The notes under the pieces: model-generated | Told to the model about the DNA's origin: nothing | The model's input: the letters and a program-made list of their open reading frames with translations, nothing else | Database searches by the model: none | Shown: positions 1 to 5,032 of the stretch, in pieces | Numbering within the stretch: the first letter of the stretch is position 1 | Layout of the letters: each line of letters starts with the position of its first letter | Translations under genes and position numbers: made by a program | Assembly: GCA_958451705.1 (NCBI GenBank) | Contig: CAUDRD010000136.1 | Location: forward strand, 1-5,038 | Direction of reading: 5' to 3' | DNA length: 5,038 nucleotides | From: an uncultured Oscillospiraceae bacterium | Lineage (GTDB): Bacteria > Bacillota > Clostridia > Oscillospirales > Acutalibacteraceae

Positions 1-129
1 CCATTCTCTAAGGTCAAACTTAGGTGCTCTGTCGTTCCAGCTGACAAGGTTAATTTCCTTTGTCCAGCCCTTGGGGTTCTCTGAAAGTACGCCGATTTCC
101 TCGGTTATCTCATATTTAATTTCTGCCAT
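1..129 (-). CDS. YdbC-like PC4-family ssDNA-binding protein (partial, N-terminal 43 residues)
   Basis: The gene reads leftward and is cut by the window edge, so only the first 43 codons are visible. The translation starts MAEIKYEITEEIGVLSE and continues through a GWTKEINLVSWND stretch to ...KFDLREW. This matches, from memory, the start of Firmicutes YdbC proteins, small (about 70-80 residue) homologues of the eukaryotic transcription cofactor PC4 that bind single-stranded DNA through a curved beta-sheet. The start at 129 is fixed by a strong Shine-Dalgarno, TAAGGAGG on the minus strand at 139-146, with a 9-nt spacer. The gene begins 21 nt after the ychF stop with no terminator between, so the two are probably one transcript. 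Family assignment rests on recognition of the N-terminal sequence; the rest of the fold cannot be checked here. Its cellular role is poorly defined, probably in transcription or DNA metabolism. Confidence 0.8.
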   Translation of the reverse strand, partial: MAEIKYEITEEIGVLSENPKGWTKEINLVSWNDRAPKFDLREW

Positions 130-138
130 GGTAAAAAT

Positions 139-146
139 CCTCCTTA
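139..146 (-). promoter_or_regulatory. Ribosome binding site of the YdbC-like gene
   Basis: The minus strand reads TAAGGAGG, an almost perfect complement to the 16S anti-Shine-Dalgarno, 9 nt before the ATG at 129. It lies within the 21-nt gap after ychF and shows that the downstream gene has its own strong translation start rather than relying on coupling. Confidence 0.85.
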
Positions 147-150
147 ATAA

Positions 151-1245
151 TCAAACGTTGAATCTGAAAAGAACAATGTCTCCGTCTTTCATGACGTATT
201 CCTTGCCTTCGCTTCTTACAAGGCCTTTTTCCTTTGCCGCCGCCATGCTTCCGCACTCTATAAGATCGTCATAGGCGATAACTTCGGCACGGATAAAGCC
301 TCTTTCAAAGTCAGAATGTATTTTTCCGGCAGCCTGAGGAGCTTTAGTGCCGTTTTTAATTGTCCAGGCACGAACCTCCGGCTTTCCGGCGGTAAGGTAG
401 GAGATAAGTCCTAAAAGATGATAACTGCTCTTAATGAGTCTGTCAAGGCCGCTTTTTTCAAGACCCAGCTCGCTGAGGAACAGCTCTTTTTCCTCTTTTT
501 CAAGGGGAGCAATCTGAGCCTCAAGCTCTGCACATATGGGCAGAACCTCCGAGCCTTCTTCCTGAGCTATTTTACGCACGGCGTTAAAACGCTCATTGGT
601 TTCTATGTTATTCATAAAGTCTTCTTCGCTCATGTTGCAGGCATAAATAACAGGTTTTGAAGACAGGAGAGCTACAGAGTCCATAATAGCTTTTTCATCT
701 TCGTCACATTCGAGAGAACGTGCTGAAAGTCCTTCTTCAAGGTGAGCCTTTAGCTTTTTAAGGAACTCTACTTCTCCGGCAAGGGATTTATCGCCCTTCA
801 TAGCCTTTGAGGAGCGGTCGATTCTTCTTTCGACCATTTCTATATCTGAAAGGATAAGCTCAAGGTTAATTGTTTCAATATCTCTTGCAGGGTTAACGCT
901 GCCCTCAACGTGGATAATATCGTCGTTATCGAAGCAGCGTACAACGTGGATTATGGCGTCAACCTCACGGATATGAGAGAGGAATTTGTTTCCCAGTCCT
1001 TCGCCCTTTGAAGCGCCTTTTACAAGACCGGCAATATCAACAAACTCGATTGTAGCGTGAGTGGTTTTGTCGGGGGAATACATTTCGGTGAGCTTGTCAA
1101 GCCTTTCGTCGGGGACGGCCACAACGCCTACGTTTGGCTCAATTGTACAGAAAGCATAGTTTGCCGATTGAGCTCCGGCGTTTGTAATAGCGTTAAAAAG
1201 GGTACTTTTGCCGACATTGGGCAAACCTACGATACCTAATTTCAT
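151..1245 (-). CDS. ychF: Redox-regulated ATPase YchF (OLA1 family)
   Basis: This 364-residue protein has the usual YchF length and full domain set. The P-loop is GLPNVGKST at residues 7-15. The G3 motif DIAG is at 70-73, followed by the family-typical LVKGASKGEGLGNKFL. The G4 position reads NMSE (204-207) in place of NKxD, the change that gives YchF/OLA1 proteins a preference for ATP over GTP. A helical insertion spans roughly 125-200, and a TGS-type domain occupies about 281-362. Cys33 in FCTIEPN corresponds to E. coli YchF Cys35, reported as redox-sensitive. YchF associates with ribosomes and modulates translation under stress, acting in the cytoplasm. The start is fixed by the family-typical MKLGIVGLPN opening, although the Shine-Dalgarno is weak (GGATGGG ending 11 nt before the ATG). 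A promoter candidate lies far upstream at 1512-1540, implying a leader of about 260 nt. It is probably co-transcribed with the YdbC-like gene. Confidence 0.97.
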   Translation of the reverse strand: MKLGIVGLPNVGKSTLFNAITNAGAQSANYAFCTIEPNVGVVAVPDERLDKLTEMYSPDKTTHATIEFVDIAGLVKGASKGEGLGNKFLSHIREVDAIIHVVRCFDNDDIIHVEGSVNPARDIETINLELILSDIEMVERRIDRSSKAMKGDKSLAGEVEFLKKLKAHLEEGLSARSLECDEDEKAIMDSVALLSSKPVIYACNMSEEDFMNNIETNERFNAVRKIAQEEGSEVLPICAELEAQIAPLEKEEKELFLSELGLEKSGLDRLIKSSYHLLGLISYLTAGKPEVRAWTIKNGTKAPQAAGKIHSDFERGFIRAEVIAYDDLIECGSMAAAKEKGLVRSEGKEYVMKDGDIVLFRFNV

Positions 1246-1262
1246 TTTATCTTATACCCATC

Positions 1263-1291
1263 CAGAAAGCCTTGATTTTACTGGCTTTCTG
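1263..1291. repeat. 9-bp perfect inverted repeat just upstream of ychF
   Basis: CAGAAAGCC (1263-1271) pairs exactly with GGCTTTCTG (1283-1291) around an 11-nt loop. On the minus strand this hairpin would end 17 nt before the ychF start and abut the weak GGATGGG Shine-Dalgarno, so it could affect ychF translation. On the plus strand the stem is followed by a pyrimidine-rich run and only later by six T residues (about 1304-1309), a poor rho-independent terminator. The right arm is followed at once by a near copy, GCCTTTCT (1291-1298), which could compete for pairing. Confidence 0.5.
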
Positions 1292-1511
1292 CCTTTCTCT
1301 AAATTTTTTCTACGCCCATTTTACGCCTTTAATATTAGGCTGGCGCAGTGTTCATGGCTGTTTTAATATTTTTGCTGGCAAATAGCTGTAAGAAAATCGG
1401 TTGCATGTAAATTAAGTTCTTCATTGGGCTTATATGTCATGGGGAATACATACTAAAGCCTTTAATAAATTCTCTTCTTACACACAAAATATAAGTTTAT
1501 CACAATTCTTC

Positions 1512-1540
1512 ATTTTATCATAGAAAAGCTGAATTTTCAA
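1512..1540 (-). promoter_or_regulatory. Candidate sigma-A promoter reading toward ychF
   Basis: On the minus strand TTGAAA (1540-1535) is separated by exactly 17 nt from TAAAAT (1517-1512). The two bases at extended -10 positions are TG (TGA-TAAAAT). This is the best leftward sigma-A match I found in the region. Transcription would start near 1505 and give ychF a leader of about 260 nt. AT-rich DNA produces such matches by chance, so a closer promoter is not excluded. Confidence 0.4.
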
Positions 1541-1555
1541 TATCTTTCAGCTTTT
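1524..1555. repeat. Perfect 10-bp inverted repeat (operator-like) over the ychF-side promoter
   Basis: AAAAGCTGAA (1524-1533) and TTCAGCTTTT (1546-1555) are exact reverse complements separated by 12 nt. The left arm lies in the spacer of the leftward promoter candidate and its -35 lies between the arms, the geometry of a repressor operator. Read as RNA it could form a weak A/U-flanked hairpin, but no transcript is expected to end here in a divergent region, so an operator is the preferred reading. Confidence 0.45.
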
Positions 1556-1693
1556 GATATGTACCTATTTTTAAAGTCAATCTTAAAATGGCGGCTTAAT
1601 GAATAAAGAAAACTTGGAAATACTAAGCAAATTTTGATTTTGCGGTTTTTAATTATTTGCAAATCTATCTATCTTTCGCTATGTTTGGTACTT

Positions 1694-1707
1694 TGTAAAA
1701 ACTTACA
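1694..1707. promoter_or_regulatory. cre-like palindrome TGTAA-N4-TTACA
   Basis: TGTAAAAACTTACA has perfect 5-bp arms. It matches the catabolite-responsive element consensus TGWAARCGYTWWCA at all positions except the central CG. CcpA sites lacking the CG core and built on TGTAA...TTACA arms have been described in solventogenic clostridia (recalled, not checked). It lies 42 bp upstream of the candidate xylB -35, a plausible place for carbon catabolite control of a pentose operon. The missing CG makes this a weak call. Confidence 0.3.
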
Positions 1708-1748
1708 TAAATCTGTATTAATTATAATTATATCAAGGCCTTCGGCAC

Positions 1749-1763
1749 TTGTATTTCTTACAA
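1749..1763. promoter_or_regulatory. Second TTGTA-N5-TACAA palindrome overlapping the xylB -35
   Basis: TTGTA (1749-1753) and TACAA (1759-1763) form a symmetrical site. It shares TTGTA...TTACA with the upstream element at 1693-1707, 56 bp away. It coincides with the -35 of the candidate xylB promoter, so a bound protein would block RNA polymerase. Function is inferred from position only. Confidence 0.3.
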
Positions 1764-1777
1764 AATTCCAGTATAAT
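1749..1777 (+). promoter_or_regulatory. Candidate sigma-A promoter of xylB
   Basis: TTGTAT (1749-1754) is followed after 17 nt by a perfect TATAAT (1772-1777). The -10 block GTATAATTTAAC (1771-1782) is repeated at once as GTATAATTTAAA (1783-1794), giving a second perfect TATAAT at 1784-1789 with no good -35 of its own. Initiation near 1784 would give xylB a leader of about 127 nt. The -35 is only a half match, which suits a regulated promoter. Confidence 0.45.
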
Positions 1778-1853
1778 TTAACGTATAATTTAAATAAATA
1801 TACAATATCATAGGCAAAATTCTGTTTTAGAATCAAGAACATATTTTATCTTT

Positions 1854-1864
1854 TAGTTTAACTA
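1854..1864. promoter_or_regulatory. TAGTT-T-AACTA palindrome in the xylB leader
   Basis: This 11-nt site has perfect 5-bp arms around one base, and lies between the candidate promoter and the ribosome binding sites. The TTAGTTT at 1853-1859 resembles one half-site end of Firmicutes XylR (ROK family) operators, but the long symmetrical partner typical of XylR is missing. A roadblock operator is possible; chance is also possible. Confidence 0.2.
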
Positions 1865-1869
1865 TCGTT

Positions 1870-1908
1870 AAGGAGATCAGCGTGTGAATTAAAGTGGCAA
1901 AGGAGTAG
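1870..1908 (+). other. Leader with an extra Shine-Dalgarno and start-stop mini-ORFs before xylB
   Basis: AAGGAG at 1870-1875 is an excellent ribosome binding site, but downstream of it lie only GTG-TGA (1882-1887) and GTG-AAT-TAA (1884-1892) at 6- and 8-nt spacings. A further GTG-GCA-AAG-GAG-TAG (1894-1908) overlaps the true xylB site. Two of these starts are in the xylB frame and both stop before 1912, so they cannot extend the kinase. The arrangement could be a translation standby or minimal uORF element, or a relic. Confidence 0.3.
1900..1905 (+). promoter_or_regulatory. Ribosome binding site of xylB
   Basis: AAGGAG lies 6 nt before the ATG at 1912. In-frame stops immediately upstream (TAG at 1906-1908) rule out any earlier start, so this site decides the xylB start. 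Confidence 0.85.
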
Positions 1909-1911
1909 AGT

Positions 1912-3393
1912 ATGTACTATATCGGCATTGATCTTGGCACCTCAGCGGTAAAGCTGATGCTCGTTGATGAGAATGGTGCGATTATTAACAGCGTTACAAA
2001 AGAATATCCGCTGTATTTTCCCCACTCCGGCTGGTCTGAACAAAACCCTGAGGACTGGTGGAACGGGGTAAAGCAGGGTATGACTGAGCTGATGGAAGGT
2101 TTCAACCCGTCGCTCGTTGCTGGTATAGGCTGCTGCGGTCAGATGCACGGGCTCGTTGTGCTTGACGATAAGGACAATGTTATCCGCCCCGCAATTCTTT
2201 GGAACGACGGCAGAACAGCTAAGCAGGTAGAGTACCTGAACGGTGTTATCGGAAAGGAAAAGCTTTCCGCTTTAACAGCAAATATCGCTTTTGCGGGCTT
2301 TACGGCGCCGAAAATTCTCTGGATGAAGGAGAATGAGCCGGAGAACTTTGCCCGTATATCTAAGATAATGCTCCCTAAGGATTACATAAATTATCTTCTC
2401 ACGGGAGTACATTCCTGCGACTATTCCGATGCTTCCGGCATGCTTTTGCTGGATGTAGAGCATAAGTGCTGGAGCCAAGAGATGCTGAAAATTGTCGGTG
2501 TAAGAGAAAGCCAAATGCCGTCGCTTTTTGAAAGCTATGACTGTATCGGCACCGTTAAACCTGAAACGGCATTACTTCTCGGAATCACCGAAAAGGTTAA
2601 AGTCGTTGCCGGAGCCGGAGACAATGCGGCAGCGGCTGTGGGAACCGGAACAGTGGGGGAAGGCGGCTGCAATATAAGCCTTGGCACCTCCGGAACTATC
2701 TTTATTTCTTCCGACAAATTCTGTGTTGACCCTAACAACGCCCTTCATGCCTTTGCCCATGCAGACGGAGGTTATCACCTTATGGGCTGTATGCTCTCTG
2801 CGGCAAGCTGCAACAAGTGGTTCTGTGAGAATATCCTTAAAACAACAGACTACGCTTCGGAGCAGACTGATATTACAGACGAGAAACTGGGACGCAGCGA
2901 CGTCTATTTTCTTCCCTATCTTATGGGGGAGCGAAGTCCCATTAACGATACCAACGCACGAGGCACTTTTATAGGCATGACCCTCAATACGGAAAGATCC
3001 GATTTAGTGCAGGCGGTTCTTGAAGGCGTCGCATTTGCTATTCGTGATTCCTTTGAGGTAGCTAAATCAATAGGTATAGATATTCCACGCTCAAATATCT
3101 GCGGCGGCGGAGCTAAAAGTAAGCTTTGGCAGAAGATTCTTGCAAATGTGCTTAATATTCCCCTTGACAGCGTAGTAACGGAGCAGGGACCCGGCTACGG
3201 TGCAGCTATGCTTGCAATGGTAGGCTGCGGAGAATATAAAACCGTAATTGAAGCGGCGGAGAAGCTGGTTTCTATTGCCTCAACGGTTTATCCCGATGCA
3301 GAAACAGCTGCCCGTTATGAGGCAAAGTATCAAAAATTCAAAAAAATTTACCCCGCCTGTAAAGAGTTATTTAGAACTTTAACGGATAATTAA
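1912..3393 (+). CDS. xylB: Xylulokinase (FGGY carbohydrate kinase)
   Basis: The enzyme phosphorylates D-xylulose with ATP to D-xylulose 5-phosphate in the cytoplasm, feeding the pentose phosphate pathway. At 493 residues it is full length (E. coli XylB has 484). The N-terminal domain opens with YIGIDLGTSAVK, Asp7 and the loop after it belonging to the ATP-phosphate site. GQMHG at 76-80 supplies the Met78-His79 pair equivalent to the xylulose-contacting residues of E. coli XylB. WNDGR follows at 97-101, FTAPKILW at 130-137 and LPKDY at 154-158. GAGDNAA (234-240) carries Asp237, the expected catalytic base. The C-terminal ATPase half shows SLGTSGT (256-262), FLPYLMGERSP (333-343) and the adenosine-binding GGGAKS (398-403). 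All key residues are intact. QMHG favours xylulokinase over glycerol kinase or classical AraB. The downstream isomerase supports a pentose isomerase-kinase operon. A related ketopentose substrate such as L-ribulose is the main alternative. Confidence 0.93.
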   Translation: MYYIGIDLGTSAVKLMLVDENGAIINSVTKEYPLYFPHSGWSEQNPEDWWNGVKQGMTELMEGFNPSLVAGIGCCGQMHGLVVLDDKDNVIRPAILWNDGRTAKQVEYLNGVIGKEKLSALTANIAFAGFTAPKILWMKENEPENFARISKIMLPKDYINYLLTGVHSCDYSDASGMLLLDVEHKCWSQEMLKIVGVRESQMPSLFESYDCIGTVKPETALLLGITEKVKVVAGAGDNAAAAVGTGTVGEGGCNISLGTSGTIFISSDKFCVDPNNALHAFAHADGGYHLMGCMLSAASCNKWFCENILKTTDYASEQTDITDEKLGRSDVYFLPYLMGERSPINDTNARGTFIGMTLNTERSDLVQAVLEGVAFAIRDSFEVAKSIGIDIPRSNICGGGAKSKLWQKILANVLNIPLDSVVTEQGPGYGAAMLAMVGCGEYKTVIEAAEKLVSIASTVYPDAETAARYEAKYQKFKKIYPACKELFRTLTDN

Positions 3394-3442
3394 AACTGAT
3401 TTTTACGATACATAGAAAAATTATTTATCAGTCTGTGGTTTA

Positions 3443-3487
3443 AAAGTAGTTCTGAAAAGGATGTAGAGGCCGCTTTTTAACTGCTTT
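3443..3487 (+). repeat. Imperfect hairpin in the xylB-isomerase gap
   Basis: AAAGTAGTT (3443-3451) can pair with AACTGCTTT (3479-3487) through nine pairs including one G-U. GAAAAG (3454-3459) can then pair with CTTTTT (3473-3478) after a 2-nt bulge, leaving a 13-nt loop. No T-run follows on either strand, so it is not a rho-independent terminator. A role as an mRNA stability or processing element between the two genes is inferred. The rest of the 163-nt gap (3394-3556) has a weak extended -10 promoter possibility (TTAACT 3477-3482, TG then TATGTA at 3501-3506) and nothing coding. Confidence 0.4.
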
Positions 3488-3523
3488 CAGGTCAGGCTGG
3501 TATGTATTAAAAAATCCAATATT

Positions 3524-3533
3524 GCAAATTTGC
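3524..3533. repeat. GCAAATTTGC palindrome before the isomerase
   Basis: A perfect 10-bp palindrome 8 nt upstream of the Shine-Dalgarno of the isomerase. It shares the GCAAAT/ATTTGC half with ATTTGCAAAT at 1655-1664 upstream of xylB. It may be an operator or a chance AT-rich symmetry. Confidence 0.25.
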
Positions 3534-3541
3534 TTTAAATA

Positions 3542-3547
3542 AAGGAG
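3542..3547 (+). promoter_or_regulatory. Ribosome binding site of the isomerase
   Basis: AAGGAG, within a longer AAAGGAGAGG purine run at 3541-3550, lies 9 nt before the ATG at 3557 and supports that start. Confidence 0.85.
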
Positions 3548-3556
3548 AGGAAAGAT

Positions 3557-5029
3557 ATGAATATTCCAGAAATCAAACTTGGCATTATTGCCGTATCACG
3601 AGACTGCTTCCCCATTGAGCTGTCAAATCAGCGCAGGAAGAACATAGTCGCCGCCTATGGTGAGGGACTTTATGAATGTCCTATTACCGTTGAAAACGAG
3701 AAGGATGCTCTTGCAGCTGTTGATGACGTAAAGGCAGCAGGCTGCAACGCCCTTGTGGTGTTCCTCGGCAACTTCGGTCCCGAAACACCTGAAACTCTCA
3801 TTGCTCAAAAGTTTAGCGGCCCCGTTATGTACGTTGCCGCCGCCGAAGGTGACGGAGACCTCATTAACGGCCGAGGCGATGCTTACTGCGGTATGCTCAA
3901 CTGCTCTTACAATTTGGGTATGCGCCACTTAAAGGCATATATTCCTGAATATCCCGTCGGTACCGCTGAAGAAGCTGCGGAAATGATTAAGGAGTTTGTT
4001 CCCATTGCAAGAGGTATAGTAGGCGTACAGAATCTTAAAATCATAACTTTCGGACCCCGTCCCCAGGACTTTTTCGCCTGCAACGCTCCCATAAAGGGAC
4101 TGTATGAGCTGGGTGTGGAGATTGAGGAAAACTCTGAGCTCGATCTGTTGGTTGCCTATAAAGCTCACGCTAACGATCCCAGAATCCCTGAAGTCTGCGA
4201 TGATATGGCAAAAGAAATGGGAGAGGGACGCTATTATCCCGATCTGCTCGAGAGAATGGCTCAGTTTGAGCTGACTCTCCTTGACTGGGCTGAGGAGCAC
4301 AAAGGTGCAAGAGAATATGTTGTCTTTGCCGATAAGTGCTGGCCTGCTTTCCCCGAGTCTTTCGGCTTTGAGCCCTGCTATGTAAATTCACGCCTTGCTG
4401 CAAAAGGTATTCCCGTAGCCTGCGAGGTTGATATATACGGTGCCCTGAGCGAGTATATCGGCGCTTGTGTTTCCGATGACGCAGTTACTTTGCTTGACAT
4501 CAACAACTCCGTACCGAAATACATTTACGATGAAGAAATTAATGGAAAGTTTGACTATAAGCTTACCGATACCTTTATGGGCTTCCACTGCGGCAACACT
4601 CCCAGCTGCAAGATGTGCAGTGACTGTGCCGTTAAGTATCAGCTTATTCAGCACCGTCTGCTGGAGCCCAAGGATTCTGAGCCCGACTTTACAAGAGGTA
4701 CTCTTGAGGGAGATATTGCAGCTTCCGACATCACTTTCTATCGTCTCCAGTGCGACAGCGAGGGCAACCTTCGCTCCTATATCGCTCAGGGCGAGGTGCT
4801 GCCCGTTAAGACCCGTTCCTTCGGCGGCATAGGTATATTTGCAATTCCCGAAATGGGACGCTTCTACCGCCATGTGCTTATTCAGAAGCGCTATCCCCAC
4901 CACGGCGCAGTAGCTTTCGGACACTACGGCAAGGCGCTTTACGAGGTATTTAAATATCTTGGTGTTAAGGATATCGCCTATAACCAGCCGAAATCACTTC
5001 CTTATGCAACTGAGAATCCATGGGGTTAA
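3557..5029 (+). CDS. L-fucose/L-arabinose isomerase superfamily protein, probable non-canonical D-xylose isomerase (XylA-II type)
   Basis: This is a 490-residue aldose-ketose isomerase of the FucI/AraA superfamily. N-terminal alpha/beta domains cover roughly 1-170, with a second Rossmann-like part to about 330 beginning FGPRPQDFF (165-173). The C-terminal FucI-like domain carries HCGNTP (344-349), TRGTLEGD (379-386) and HHGAVAFGHYG (448-458). Glu290 in CEVDIYGALSEY and Asp314 in DINN are 24 residues apart, the spacing of E. coli FucI Glu337 and Asp361, which bind Mn2+ and act in catalysis. His449 or His456 may be the third ligand. It is unrelated to the TIM-barrel XylA. In Clostridium acetobutylicum a protein annotated as fucose-isomerase-related was shown to be the xylose isomerase (XylA-II; recalled, not checked), and the xylB gene 163 nt upstream points the same way. 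Activity on L-arabinose, L-fucose or D-arabinose remains possible. An unusual C-x5-C-x2-C-x2-C cluster lies at 345-357. Confidence 0.85.
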   Translation: MNIPEIKLGIIAVSRDCFPIELSNQRRKNIVAAYGEGLYECPITVENEKDALAAVDDVKAAGCNALVVFLGNFGPETPETLIAQKFSGPVMYVAAAEGDGDLINGRGDAYCGMLNCSYNLGMRHLKAYIPEYPVGTAEEAAEMIKEFVPIARGIVGVQNLKIITFGPRPQDFFACNAPIKGLYELGVEIEENSELDLLVAYKAHANDPRIPEVCDDMAKEMGEGRYYPDLLERMAQFELTLLDWAEEHKGAREYVVFADKCWPAFPESFGFEPCYVNSRLAAKGIPVACEVDIYGALSEYIGACVSDDAVTLLDINNSVPKYIYDEEINGKFDYKLTDTFMGFHCGNTPSCKMCSDCAVKYQLIQHRLLEPKDSEPDFTRGTLEGDIAASDITFYRLQCDSEGNLRSYIAQGEVLPVKTRSFGGIGIFAIPEMGRFYRHVLIQKRYPHHGAVAFGHYGKALYEVFKYLGVKDIAYNQPKSLPYATENPWG

Positions 5030-5032
5030 AAT

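Larger units (their letters stand above)
1246..1911. other. Divergent AT-rich intergenic region between ychF and xylB
   Basis: This 666-nt stretch separates two divergently transcribed units. I find no convincing protein-coding gene or known RNA class in it. The longest tidy reading frame noticed is 25 codons on the minus strand (1363-1440), with no ribosome binding site. The region is strongly AT-rich and holds several short symmetrical elements, listed separately, plus TTTGC-TG-GCAAA (1371-1382), ATTTGCAAAT (1655-1664), a direct TACGCC repeat 11 bp apart (1311-1316 and 1322-1327) and three ATCT units (1663-1674). Such length and symmetry are more typical of a regulated sugar-operon control region than of a plain housekeeping spacer, but that is inference. 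Confidence 0.7.

Noticed and set aside
418..660. Plus-strand open frames across ychF (also 1057-1239)
   Set aside because: They are antisense shadows of the highly conserved ychF coding sequence without ribosome binding sites or family features.
1291..1310. Plus-strand terminator formed by the 1263-1291 hairpin and the TTTTTT run
   Set aside because: The T-run starts more than 10 nt after the stem and there is no plus-strand gene upstream to terminate.
1363..1440. 25-codon minus-strand reading frame in the intergenic region (begins MTYKPNEELN), with 14 more open codons after its stop
   Set aside because: There is no Shine-Dalgarno before the ATG, the length is expected by chance, and I recognise no family. 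A protein search of the read-through frame would show whether it is a gene relic.
3395..3432. ACTGAT...ATCAGT inverted repeat after xylB as a terminator
   Set aside because: The arms are six bases and 26 nt apart with unmatched A/T filling, and no T-run follows, so it is not a credible terminator.
3454..3500. TAGAGGCCGC segment resembling the start of a lysine riboswitch
   Set aside because: Only a few bases agree, fewer than 100 nt remain before the gene (the lysine aptamer needs about 170-180), the other conserved helices are missing and the downstream gene is unrelated to lysine.
3929..4300. Long minus-strand open frames inside the isomerase (also 4388-4924)
   Set aside because: They lie antisense within a strong, intact family gene, show no recognisable motifs, and arise from the codon bias of the plus-strand gene.
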